Below, in pieces: positions 9,635 through 17,975 of a stretch of DNA of 64,000 bases. Below the pieces are notes generated by a model. That model made no database searches and had not been told where the DNA came from. It saw only the letters and a list, made by a program, of their open reading frames with translations. This DNA is from Neisseria cinerea (lineage in GTDB: Bacteria; Pseudomonadota; Gammaproteobacteria; Burkholderiales; Neisseriaceae): contig NZ_LS483369.1 of assembly GCF_900475315.1 (NCBI RefSeq), positions 682,001 to 746,000 on the forward strand, given 5' to 3'. The translations under genes were made by a program, and so were the position numbers. How positions within the stretch are numbered: the first letter of the stretch is position 1; every line of letters starts with the position of its first letter.

Positions 9635-9988
9635 ATGATAGTCCTTCACGGCATCCCAAATTGCGATACGGTCAAAAAAGCCAAAAGCCGGCTTGCCGAA
9701 TATGGTATGGAATTTGAATTTCGGGATTTTAAAAAACAGGCGCCTTCCGAAGCGGAAATCTGCCTGTGGCTGGAGCAGGTACCTTTGGAGATACTGCTCA
9801 ACAAACGGGGAACCACATGGCGCAAACTTGATGCACTGATGCAGGAGGAAGCCCTGTCCTCAAAGGAAGGTGCGGTCAGGATAATGTCCGAAATGCCAAG
9901 CCTTATCAAACGTCCCGTACTGGAATACGGCGGAAAGGTTCATATCGGCTTCAGCGATGAATCTTATCGAGAGATATTCAAACGTTAA
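9635..9988 (+). CDS. ArsC/Spx/YffB-family thioredoxin-fold protein
   Basis: 117 residues. The start MIVLHGIPNCDTVKKAKSRL carries the single active-site cysteine (C10) and following lysines of the ArsC/Spx family. NKRGTTWRKLD and IKRPVLE, which hold the conserved arginine-proline region, follow in order. The YffB-type short proteins of this family have no proven arsenate reductase activity, so the substrate is uncertain. Probably glutathione- or thiol-linked. No arsenic genes are nearby. Confidence 0.85.
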   Translation: MIVLHGIPNCDTVKKAKSRLAEYGMEFEFRDFKKQAPSEAEICLWLEQVPLEILLNKRGTTWRKLDALMQEEALSSKEGAVRIMSEMPSLIKRPVLEYGGKVHIGFSDESYREIFKR

Positions 9989-10074
9989 TTAAGCCTTCGT
10001 GCAGACGCGTATAAAAACCGTTACAATACGGAATCTATATTTCCCAACCTCATTCCATATTCCGATCTGAAAAT

Positions 10075-11613
10075 ATGTTCCATTCCATCGAAAAATACAG
10101 AACACCCGCCCAAGTCTTATTAGGCCTGATTGCATTAACGTTTGTCGGCTTCGGCGTCAGCACGGTTTCGCACCCCGGTTCCGATTACATCGTCCAAGTC
10201 GGGGACGAAAAGATCAGCGATCATTCGATTAATACCGCCATGCAAAACGAACAGGCGGACGGCGGCAGCCCGTCACGCGATGCCGTATTCCAATCCCTGC
10301 TGCAACGCGCCTATCTGAAACAAGGTGCAAAACTGATGGGTATTTCCGTTTCCCAGGAACAAATCAAACAGATTATTGTAGACGATCCTAATTTTCACGA
10401 TGCAGGCGGGAAATTCAGCTATGCCCTTTTGAGCCAGTACCTTTCGCAACGCCATATGTCGGAAGACCAGTTCGTCGAGGAAATCCGTGACCAATTCGCA
10501 TTGCAGAATTTGGTAAACCTTGTTCAAAACGGTGTCTTGGTCAGCGATGCCCAGGCGGAGCAACTGGTCAAACTGACCCAGGTCAACCGTACCATCCGTT
10601 CGCATACTTTTAACCCCGACGAATTCATCGGACAAGTAAAAGCAGCCGATGCGGATTTACAGAAATTTTATAATGCAAACAAAAAAGACTACCTGCTTCC
10701 CCAAGCGGTCAAATTGGAATATGTCGCATTGAATCTGAAAGACTTTGCAGACAAACAGACCGTCAGCGAAACAGAAGTGAAAAATGCGTATGAAGAACGT
10801 ATGGCACGTCTGCCCGCAGAAGGGGAAAAACCTTCTTTCGAAAAGGAAAAAGCCGCTGTCGAGAATGAGTTGAAAATGAAAAAAGCGGTTGCCGACTTCA
10901 ATAAGGCGAAAGAAAAACTGGGCGATGATGCTTTCAATCATCCTTCTTCGCTTGCCGATGCAGCCAAAAACAGCGGTTTGAAAGTAGAAACCCAAGAAAC
11001 ATGGTTAAGCAGGCAGGATGCCCAAATGTCCGGACTGCCCGAAAATGTAATCAGCGCCATATTCAGTGATGACGTATTGAAGAAAAAACACAATTCCGAA
11101 GTATTGTCTATCAATAATGAAACCGCATGGGTCGTCCGCGCTAAAGAAGTACGCGAAGAAAAAACCTTACCGTTTGAAGAAGCTAAAGACGCGGTGCGTC
11201 AGGCTTATATCCGTACCGAAGCCGTCAAACTTGCCGAAGAAAGGGCAAAAGAAGTACTCGCCCAGCTGAACGGTGGTAAGGCCGCCGATGTAAAATGGTC
11301 TGAAGTATCCGTATTGGGGGCGCAGCAGGCAAGGCAGTCCATGCCGCCCGAATCTTATACGGAACTGCTGAAAGCAAAACCGGCAAACGGTAAACCAGCC
11401 TATGTCAGACTTACCGGCCTGCCGGCTCCCGTGATTGTCGAAGTACAGGCTGTAACACCGCCGGATGATATCGCCAACAGGCTGCCTTCTGCAAAACAGG
11501 CGTTGGCGCAGCAGCAGTCGGCCAATACCTTCGACTTGCTGATACGTTATTTCAACGGCAAAATCAAACAGACCAAAGGTGCCCAGTCTGTTGGCGGAAA
11601 TGACGGGCAGTAA
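10075..11613 (+). CDS. ppiD: PpiD-like periplasmic folding factor lacking a recognisable parvulin domain
   Basis: 512 residues. Single N-terminal membrane anchor at about residues 14-32 (VLLGLIALTFVGFGV), then a SurA/PpiD-type chaperone domain (SDHSINTAMQNEQADGG, FQSLLQRAYLKQGAKLMG). E. coli PpiD is about 623 residues. The PPIase (parvulin) block expected after LEYVALNLKDFADKQTVSETEVKNAY is missing: the chain passes within some ten residues to EKPSFEKEKAAVENEL, which aligns with the segment after the parvulin domain in E. coli. The C-terminal second half is retained. So it likely acts as a chaperone at the inner membrane, not as an isomerase. recR follows. Confidence 0.8.
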   Translation: MFHSIEKYRTPAQVLLGLIALTFVGFGVSTVSHPGSDYIVQVGDEKISDHSINTAMQNEQADGGSPSRDAVFQSLLQRAYLKQGAKLMGISVSQEQIKQIIVDDPNFHDAGGKFSYALLSQYLSQRHMSEDQFVEEIRDQFALQNLVNLVQNGVLVSDAQAEQLVKLTQVNRTIRSHTFNPDEFIGQVKAADADLQKFYNANKKDYLLPQAVKLEYVALNLKDFADKQTVSETEVKNAYEERMARLPAEGEKPSFEKEKAAVENELKMKKAVADFNKAKEKLGDDAFNHPSSLADAAKNSGLKVETQETWLSRQDAQMSGLPENVISAIFSDDVLKKKHNSEVLSINNETAWVVRAKEVREEKTLPFEEAKDAVRQAYIRTEAVKLAEERAKEVLAQLNGGKAADVKWSEVSVLGAQQARQSMPPESYTELLKAKPANGKPAYVRLTGLPAPVIVEVQAVTPPDDIANRLPSAKQALAQQQSANTFDLLIRYFNGKIKQTKGAQSVGGNDGQ

Positions 11614-11681
11614 TTTCCGGTTTTCTATATTCGATATAACGGTCGGAATATTCCGACCGTTTTCCCATGTGTCGAGGTATG

Positions 11682-12299
11682 ATGAATCCTAAAAAGCAAG
11701 ATGCCTTCCAAAGGCTGATCGGTGCGCTTAAAGTTTTGCCCAACGTCGGGCCGAAATCGGCACAACGGATAGCATATCACCTGCTTCAGCACAAGCGTAA
11801 GGAGGCTGAAGAACTGGTAGACGCCTTACAGACGGCATTAAGGCAGGTTGACCATTGCTCGATGTGCAATACATTTTGCGAAGGCGGATTATGCAGTATC
11901 TGTGCAGACCCATCACGCGACGTGCGGAAGCTGATGATTGTGCATATGCCTGCCGACGTATCCAATATGGAAGCGGCAAACTGTCATGACGGGCTTTACT
12001 TTGTTTTGATGGGGCAAATCAATACGGCACTGGGCATGGACGTATCGGCCATCGCATTGGATAAACTCGCCGAACGGCTGAAAAAAGAAGAAATCGAAGA
12101 AATCATTATTGCGACAGCCTTTACCGCGGAAGGTAATGCCACGGCATTTGTATTGTCGGAGTTTTTCAAAAAGCTACCTTATAAAATCAGCAGGTTGTCC
12201 CAAGGTATTCCTTTGGGCGGCGAATTGGAATATGTCGATGCGGGTACGCTGGCGCAGGCGGTGTACGAACGGCGGCTGATTAAAGAAGGCGAGTTGTAA
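11682..12299 (+). CDS. recR: Recombination protein RecR
   Basis: 205 residues from the ATG at 11682; tandem ATGs occur at 11679 and 11682 with GAGG just upstream, and a further in-frame ATG at 11667 is less likely. RecR works with RecF/RecO in loading RecA at gaps. The N-terminal helix-hairpin-helix LKVLPNVGPKSAQRIAYHLL, the four-cysteine zinc finger CSMCNTFCEGGLCSIC, the Toprim domain (IIIATAFTAEGNATA) and the C-terminal Walker-like ISRLSQGIPLGGELEYVD are all present. Length is normal. Confidence 0.95.
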   Translation: MNPKKQDAFQRLIGALKVLPNVGPKSAQRIAYHLLQHKRKEAEELVDALQTALRQVDHCSMCNTFCEGGLCSICADPSRDVRKLMIVHMPADVSNMEAANCHDGLYFVLMGQINTALGMDVSAIALDKLAERLKKEEIEEIIIATAFTAEGNATAFVLSEFFKKLPYKISRLSQGIPLGGELEYVDAGTLAQAVYERRLIKEGEL

Positions 12300-12315
12300 C
12301 CGGTACAAATGAAAA

Positions 12316-12341
12316 ATGCCGTCTGAACTTTCAGACGGCAT
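12316..12341. terminator. Paired uptake-sequence terminator after recR
   Basis: ATGCCGTCTGAA and TTCAGACGGCAT are separated by two bases and followed by TTTT. They lie between convergent recR and the small secreted-protein gene. Confidence 0.8.
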
Positions 12342-12356
12342 TTTTATCGGCTCGGT

Positions 12357-12635
12357 TTATTTGCAGCTCACCCCTTGGATCTGCAAGGCACCGCCGTTGC
12401 CAACCTTAAAGGAGCACTGTGTCGCGCTGCTGCCGGAAACGGTAATGCTGCCGCTGCCGCCGTTTAAGCTGACGGGTTCTTTAACCCCCATGCCCACGGC
12501 AGTTGCTGCCAGCTTTTGCACGTCTGCTTCGGAATAAGACGTATTGTTGGCATCAATTTTGATTTCTTTGGCATAGGCTGTTGTAGCGGCAAACACGCTG
12601 ATAGCAGCCAAAGCGGAGATTTTCCTGATATTCAT
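12357..12635 (-). CDS. Small secreted protein, unknown function
   Basis: 92 residues. A clear signal peptide (MNIRKISALAAISVFAATTAYA, cleavage after AYA) leaves a mature part of about 70 residues, glycine- and serine-rich (SLNGGSGSITVSGSSATQCSF), with two cysteines (in TQCSF and at VSCK) that could form a disulfide. I do not recognise the family. A Haemophilus-type uptake core lies about 100 bases upstream at 12733-12741. GAAGGAAAAC precedes the ATG as ribosome site. Confidence 0.7.
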   Translation of the reverse strand: MNIRKISALAAISVFAATTAYAKEIKIDANNTSYSEADVQKLAATAVGMGVKEPVSLNGGSGSITVSGSSATQCSFKVGNGGALQIQGVSCK

Positions 12636-12826
12636 TGTTTTCCTTCAAGAAAAGGGTTTGTTTCAAGGAAAGGATAGGGCAGTTCTAAGCATTGTGCAAG
12701 TGTTCTGCACGGTTTTACAGAATTTGCCAAAGACCGCACTTTCGTTTTCACAAGCTGACATTCGGACGCTGCCGGGGTTTTACGGTACAATAAACTTTCA
12801 TTTGCAGACATTTTAAGGTAGCAGTC

Positions 12827-14074
12827 ATGTTTTCTTTAGAGGCTTGGATAGGCTTGAGGTATCTCAGGGCGAAAAAGCGCAACGGCTTTATGTCGTTTAT
12901 CACGATGGTTTCGATTGCCGGAATCGCCTTGGGCGTAACCGCGTTGATTGTTGTCCTGTCGGTCATGAACGGCTTTCAGAAAGAAATACGCGGGCAGCTC
13001 CTGAATGTCGCTCCGCACGCCGAAATCGGCTATATCGACAATACGGATACGGATTGGCGCAATCTGCGCAAGTTTACTGAAAATCAGAAAGGCATCTTGG
13101 CGACTGCCCCCTATGTTTCTGATCAGGCGCTGCTGGCCAATGCGGGGGAAGTCAGGGGCGTTCAGATACGAGGGATTCTGCCGTCTGAAGAGCGCAAAGT
13201 CGTCGAATACGGCGACAAGATGCCTTCAGGCAAATTCGAAGATCTGATTCCGGGTCAGTTTGACATTATCCTCGGTGTCGGTTTGGCTGAGGCACTGGGT
13301 GTCGAAGTCGGCAATAAAGTGACCGTCATTACACCGGAGGGCAATGTTACGCCCGCCGGAGTCGTACCGAGGTTGAAACAGTTTAACGTGGTCGGGCTGG
13401 TTAAAACAGGTGTTTACGAGGTTGACAATTCATTGGCGATGACGCATATCCAAGATGCGCGCGTACTGTACCGTTTGGATAAGGAGGTTGCAGGGTTGCG
13501 GCTGAAACTCGCCGACCCGCAAAATGCCCCCGCATTGACGGCAAAGCTGATTCCGGAGGCTCAAAGGGACACGGTCTGGGTACGTGATTGGACGTTTAGC
13601 AACCGAAGCTATTTTGAGGCGGTCGAGTTGGAAAAACGGATGATGTTTATCATCCTGACGCTGATTATCGCCGTAGCGGCGTTTAACCTTGTCTCTTCGT
13701 TGGTGATGGCGGTTACGGAGAAGCAGGCGGACATCGCCATTTTGCGCACTTTGGGTCTTTCACCCTCGGGCGTAATGAAGATTTTTATGGTTCAGGGCGC
13801 ATTTTCCGGATTTTTCGGTACGCTGATAGGAGTAGTCTGCGGCGTGTTGTTGGGCTGGAATGTGGGAAGGATTGTTGCATTTTTTGAACGTTTGTTCGGT
13901 GTCCACCTCATCAATTCTCAGATTTATTTTATCGACTACCTGCCCAGCGATGTCGATATGGGCGATGTCGCTCTGATTGCCTGCATTTCCCTGGGTTTGT
14001 CTTTCGTAGCGACGCTGTACCCTAGCCGTCGTGCATCTAAAACCCAACCAGCGGAGGCATTGCGTTATGAGTGA
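12827..14074 (+). CDS. lolC: Lipoprotein-releasing ABC transporter, permease subunit (LolC/LolE/LolF)
   Basis: 415 residues. Inner-membrane part of the Lol machine that hands outer-membrane lipoproteins to LolA. The start [23 protein letters not shown] and the first membrane segment ([21 protein letters not shown], with the GxxLGVxALI pattern) are typical. A periplasmic domain follows, and three more membrane segments lie near the C-terminus (from [18 protein letters not shown] on), ending [17 protein letters not shown]. Only one permease gene is next to lolD, as expected for species that use a single LolF-type subunit. It overlaps lolD by 8 bases. Confidence 0.92.
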   Translation: MFSLEAWIGLRYLRAKKRNGFMSFITMVSIAGIALGVTALIVVLSVMNGFQKEIRGQLLNVAPHAEIGYIDNTDTDWRNLRKFTENQKGILATAPYVSDQALLANAGEVRGVQIRGILPSEERKVVEYGDKMPSGKFEDLIPGQFDIILGVGLAEALGVEVGNKVTVITPEGNVTPAGVVPRLKQFNVVGLVKTGVYEVDNSLAMTHIQDARVLYRLDKEVAGLRLKLADPQNAPALTAKLIPEAQRDTVWVRDWTFSNRSYFEAVELEKRMMFIILTLIIAVAAFNLVSSLVMAVTEKQADIAILRTLGLSPSGVMKIFMVQGAFSGFFGTLIGVVCGVLLGWNVGRIVAFFERLFGVHLINSQIYFIDYLPSDVDMGDVALIACISLGLSFVATLYPSRRASKTQPAEALRYE

Positions 14075-14762
14075 TTTGATTTTGAAATGCGAAGGCGTGG
14101 GCAAACGCTACCGTGACGGCAGTTTGGATGTTCAGGTGCTGCGCGGTCTGGATTTGGAAATACATGCCGGGGAAAGTACCGGAATCATCGGTTCTTCGGG
14201 CAGTGGCAAATCGACCCTGCTGCATATTTTGGGCGGTCTGGATATGCCGTCTGAAGGCAGGGTGCTGCTGATGAATGAGGATTTGCGTACATTAAGCCAG
14301 CGGCAACTGGGCAACTTACGCAACCGTTACCTTGGGTTTGTGTATCAGTTCCACCACCTTCTGCCGGAGTTTTCTGCACTGGAAAATGTGATGATGCCTT
14401 TGCTGATTGGCAAAAAAAACCGTGAAGAAGCTGCGGAGGCGGCGATGTCGATGCTCGAGAAGGTCGGACTGAAGCACCGTTCGGCGCACCGCGCGGGCGA
14501 ACTTTCAGGCGGTGAGCGGCAGCGTGCCGCCATTGCACGCGCCCTGGTTACCCAACCCAAATGCCTGCTTGCCGACGAACCGACCGGCAATCTCGACCGT
14601 GCGAACGCCAGGAATGTTTTGGATATGATGCTGGAACTGAAAACAGAATTGAAAACAGGTTTGGTTGTCGTTACACACGACGACGAACTCGCCGGCCGCT
14701 TCGAGCGCGTCATGGTCATGAAAGACGGCAGCCTGCATCCGAAACAGGGAGCAGGCGCCTGA
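14067..14762 (+). CDS. lolD: Lipoprotein-releasing ABC transporter, ATPase LolD
   Basis: 231 residues from the ATG at 14067, inside the end of lolC; a frame opening at 14031 is too far inside lolC. Walker [10 protein letters not shown] near residue 41, the Q-loop [21 protein letters not shown] typical of LolD, signature [15 protein letters not shown], and Walker [12 protein letters not shown]. Powers lipoprotein release with the permease upstream. A paired uptake-sequence terminator follows. Confidence 0.95.
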   Translation: MSDLILKCEGVGKRYRDGSLDVQVLRGLDLEIHAGESTGIIGSSGSGKSTLLHILGGLDMPSEGRVLLMNEDLRTLSQRQLGNLRNRYLGFVYQFHHLLPEFSALENVMMPLLIGKKNREEAAEAAMSMLEKVGLKHRSAHRAGELSGGERQRAAIARALVTQPKCLLADEPTGNLDRANARNVLDMMLELKTELKTGLVVVTHDDELAGRFERVMVMKDGSLHPKQGAGA

Positions 14763-14779
14763 AAAGTGCAATACACCGT

Positions 14780-14811
14780 GCCGTCTGAAAAATCATGCTT
14801 TCAGACGGCAT
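14780..14811 (+). terminator. Paired uptake-sequence terminator after lolD
   Basis: GCCGTCTGAA at 14780-14789 pairs with TTCAGACGGC at 14800-14809. It sits just before recD. Confidence 0.7.
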
Positions 14812-14827
14812 TTGAATAAGGAATACG

Positions 14828-16576
14828 ATGGAACGGCAGACAGATGAATTTGCCCTGGCGGCTGCACAGGCGGCAATCCGTTTTTTGGAACACTATACCG
14901 ACTCCGGTGCTGAAGCCCTTTCTTCCTATATCGAACGGCTGTTTCAAGCATTGCAGAACGGTCATTCGTTTATCCGCTTGAAAAAAGGGGAGGCGTCCTT
15001 CCTTTCGACACTCAAGCCCGTAGTCGGGGAATCTGCCTCCCCTCTGATTTTGGAAGGGGAAAAACTGTTTTTGGGCAGGATGTGGCAGTTGGAATACGAT
15101 TTGGCTACCGAAATAAAACGTTTGGCGGCGGCCGGCACGTCCGCCCCCGACGTGGCAGGTGCGCGGCAAAACCTCGCAAAATGGTTTCAAGGAGTGGGAA
15201 GCGAAGGACAGCGCGATGCGGCTGCTCTAGCATTGCTGCAGTCTTTTATGGTGATTACCGGCGGCCCCGGTACGGGTAAGACGACGACGGTTGCCAAACT
15301 GTTGGCACTGATTTGCAGCGGGGACGGAGCCCTTCCCCATATCGCGCTTGCCGCTCCTACGGGTAAGGCTGCCGCGCATATGGCGCGTGCGCTGCACCGT
15401 GCAATCAACAGTTTTGACGCTCCGGACAACGTCCGCCGCCATCTGCTTAAATTGGAAGGGCAAACCGTCCACCGCCTGCTGAAGCTGCGCCCGCCTAAAA
15501 TGCAGCCTGCATTCAACCCTGTTTACCCGCTGCCGTTTGACGTATTGATTATCGATGAAGCTTCGATGCTGGATACGGTATTGATGCTTCAGCTTTTAAA
15601 GGCCGTTAAAACAGGGGCGCGCGTGATTCTGCTGGGCGATGAAAACCAGCTTCCGTCTGTCGGGGTCGGTGCCGTACTCTCCGTCCTGTCTCAAAAAACG
15701 CTCCTCGGCGGAGAAATATATAATAAGCTGGTTGAGTACCTGCCCGAACACGGTTTTCCCTTATGCAGAGATGTACCCGTCTTGGCACAAAATACCGCCC
15801 GTCTTTCCTTCAGCCACCGATTTGGCGACAACAGCGGCATCGGCTGCCTTTCCCGCTCGGTCGTATCGGGCGATGAGGCGCAGGCATGGGCTTTGTTCTC
15901 CCGGTTCGATAAAGAGCTGGAACATTCGGAATGCCGTCTGAACGCTCAGGTCGAAAGGTTGTACCGGACTCACAAAGGCTATTGGCAGGCGGTAGACGAA
16001 GGCAACATCGAATCCGCCTATGCGGGCATCTCGGATGCGGTGGTTCTGGCCGCATGGCGCCAAGATGCGGAAAACTTCAACGAAGCCTACTGCAATTATG
16101 TGCGCCGTAAAAGGAACATACCCGAACATCAGGTCTATTTCGCCGGAGAGCCGATTATGATCAGGCAAAACGACTACGCACTCGGGCTGTTCAACGGAGA
16201 CGTCGGGCTGATTATGGATGATGCCCAAAGACCGGGCAGCCTGTCCGCCTATTTTCCCGATACGGACGGGTTTAAAAAGGTTGCAGTCAGCTGCCTTCCG
16301 GATTTTGAACCCGCTTTCGCCATGACCGTCCATAAAAGCCAAGGTTCGGAGTATCGGGAAGTCTGGCTGCTGCCGCCATCTGCCGCACCTTCGAATGAAG
16401 AGGACGATGCGCTTTCCGGCTTGAGCAGGGAGCTGCTTTACACCGCCATTACCAGGGCAAAGGAAAAATTCGTATTCTTCGGCGGGGAAGAAACCTTCCG
16501 TCAGGCGGCGGCTACTGTCAAAGTCCGTCAGACGGCATTGGGCAATATGCTCAAACGGGTATTTTCACAAGGATAA
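14828..16576 (+). CDS. recD: Exodeoxyribonuclease V, alpha subunit RecD
   Basis: 582 residues. 5'-3' helicase subunit of RecBCD. Walker A VITGGPGTGKTTT near residue 144, LAAPTGKAAAHM (motif Ia), LIIDEASMLD (motif II), LLGDENQLPSVGVGAVL (motif III), and the C-terminal MTVHKSQGSEY and YTAITRAKEK motifs of superfamily 1. recB and recC are not adjacent, as is usual in Neisseria. The ATG follows AAGGAATACG. No defects seen. Confidence 0.93.
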   Translation: MERQTDEFALAAAQAAIRFLEHYTDSGAEALSSYIERLFQALQNGHSFIRLKKGEASFLSTLKPVVGESASPLILEGEKLFLGRMWQLEYDLATEIKRLAAAGTSAPDVAGARQNLAKWFQGVGSEGQRDAAALALLQSFMVITGGPGTGKTTTVAKLLALICSGDGALPHIALAAPTGKAAAHMARALHRAINSFDAPDNVRRHLLKLEGQTVHRLLKLRPPKMQPAFNPVYPLPFDVLIIDEASMLDTVLMLQLLKAVKTGARVILLGDENQLPSVGVGAVLSVLSQKTLLGGEIYNKLVEYLPEHGFPLCRDVPVLAQNTARLSFSHRFGDNSGIGCLSRSVVSGDEAQAWALFSRFDKELEHSECRLNAQVERLYRTHKGYWQAVDEGNIESAYAGISDAVVLAAWRQDAENFNEAYCNYVRRKRNIPEHQVYFAGEPIMIRQNDYALGLFNGDVGLIMDDAQRPGSLSAYFPDTDGFKKVAVSCLPDFEPAFAMTVHKSQGSEYREVWLLPPSAAPSNEEDDALSGLSRELLYTAITRAKEKFVFFGGEETFRQAAATVKVRQTALGNMLKRVFSQG

Positions 16577-16627
16577 TCTATCCGAATGCCGTGTCGGTTC
16601 TACAGGCTCTTTTATGGATGCCGAAGG

Positions 16628-16656
16628 AAAAGACCGCACAAATGTGCGGTCTTTTT
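16628..16656. terminator. Strong hairpin terminator between recD and a methyltransferase gene
   Basis: AAAGACCGCAC and GTGCGGTCTTT enclose AAAT and are followed by T residues. Convergent genes share it. The arms nearly match the Haemophilus uptake core (ATGTGCGGT against AAGTGCGGT). Confidence 0.8.
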
Positions 16657-17759
16657 CATGCCTTTTTCAAACGGTATAGGAAAGTGGTTTCCCTGTTTCG
16701 GGCAAAAGCAAGCGGATCGTCCGGATTTGCGGCTTTTTTGTGTTTTGGCTTGGTTTTCATAATATCGGTAATACGCAACCCCGCCCCTGCAAAGGCCTTC
16801 TCCAAAAAACCGAACGGGCGCAGGTGCAGATGTTCTGCAAGGTCGGAAATAATCAGGCGGATTTCGCCGCCTGGGTTCAAATGTTCCGGCGCATCCCTTA
16901 AAAATGCGGTCAACATCGCAGAATCAGGGTCATATAATGCGGATTCGATGGTTGAAGTAGGCTTGGCAGGAAGCCATGGCGGGTTACAGACAATCAAATC
17001 GGCACGCATATCGGGGAACATATCGGTTTCCCGTATCTCAACCTGTTTTTCCAAACCCAACCGGGCGATATTGGCTCGGGCGCATGTAACGGCCCTTGGA
17101 TTGGTGTCCGTACCGATGATGGAAGATATCCCTTGTTTTGCCAAGATAGCGGCAAGAACGCCAGAACCCGTTCCGATATCCAATGCCGTCTGAAACCCTG
17201 TTGACGGTGCTTGTGCGAGCAAATCGAGATATTCGCCGCGCAAAGGTGAGAATACGCCGAAGGGGACGTGTATCTGCCCGCCGATCTGGGAAACGGCAAC
17301 CCCCTTTTTATGCCATTCGTGCGCACCTATAAATCCAAGCAGCAGATTGAGCGGGAGAAAAAAAGGCTTGACGTTAGGCTTGCCGTACACATCCGACAGG
17401 GCAGCGTATATATCGGGCGCGCGTTTGTTATGCAATACGAAACCGGGGCCTACCTCAACGGCAAGCATATTCAGAATACGGCTCTGCTGCGCCTGCTTCA
17501 TACGGTGCGCGTGGAATAGGGAGGCAATATCGGCATCTGGATCGGCAGCAACAGGCTTGCGGACTTTTTTCTTTATCCCCAAAAGCACCTGCACCGCATT
17601 GTGGAAATCCCCCTGCCAAACGGTTGCCATATTCTGATAGGCGGCTTTCAAAACAGCGTCTGCGCCGCTTTCGCGGACATAAAGCCAGCCTTTTGGAGGC
17701 TTTTGCAAACTTTCGTTGCGCCATTCAAACCCACTGTCCGGAAAAATAAAATAAGACAT
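16656..17759 (-). CDS. Class I SAM-dependent methyltransferase (N-glutamine/N-adenine type)
   Basis: 367 residues. An unrecognised N-terminal half of about 190 residues precedes a Rossmann methyltransferase core: TALDIGTGSGVLAAILAKQG (SAM-binding motif I), IIGTDTNPRAV (motif II) and LIVCNPPWLP, whose NPPW is the catalytic tetrad of enzymes methylating planar nitrogens of glutamine, adenine or guanine. It resembles RsmC/PrmC-like proteins, but the target (rRNA, release factor or other) cannot be read from the sequence. Confidence 0.8.
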   Translation of the reverse strand: MSYFIFPDSGFEWRNESLQKPPKGWLYVRESGADAVLKAAYQNMATVWQGDFHNAVQVLLGIKKKVRKPVAADPDADIASLFHAHRMKQAQQSRILNMLAVEVGPGFVLHNKRAPDIYAALSDVYGKPNVKPFFLPLNLLLGFIGAHEWHKKGVAVSQIGGQIHVPFGVFSPLRGEYLDLLAQAPSTGFQTALDIGTGSGVLAAILAKQGISSIIGTDTNPRAVTCARANIARLGLEKQVEIRETDMFPDMRADLIVCNPPWLPAKPTSTIESALYDPDSAMLTAFLRDAPEHLNPGGEIRLIISDLAEHLHLRPFGFLEKAFAGAGLRITDIMKTKPKHKKAANPDDPLAFARNRETTFLYRLKKA

Positions 17760-17819
17760 GCCATACCTGCATAATGTTTAAAAAATAGGGAGCGGGCCGA
17801 AAAATACCGATCCGCCGGA

Positions 17820-17853
17820 ATGCCGTCTGAAACATTAAAACTTCAGACGGCAT
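17820..17853. terminator. Paired uptake sequences between the methyltransferase gene and lon
   Basis: ATGCCGTCTGAA and TTCAGACGGCAT enclose ten bases. They lie in the divergent intergenic region upstream of both genes, so they may act as uptake sites more than as a terminator. Confidence 0.6.
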
Positions 17854-17907
17854 TCTTGATATGTATATTTTATCCGAATATCAAACTTTATAAATAAACC
17901 GCGTATG

Positions 17908-17936
17908 CTTGAAATAATGCTTTCAACCCCAATTTA
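17908..17936 (+). promoter_or_regulatory. Heat-shock (sigma-32 type) promoter of lon
   Basis: CTTGAAA at 17908-17914, a 12-base spacer, then CCCCAATTT from 17927. This is close to the sigma-32 consensus CTTGAAA-N11-16-CCCCATNT and lies about 40 bases upstream of the lon start, in keeping with Lon as a heat-shock protease. Confidence 0.7.
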
Positions 17937-17975
17937 CGCGACAATCAACAATCTGTCAGACACAAGAGAGTATTC

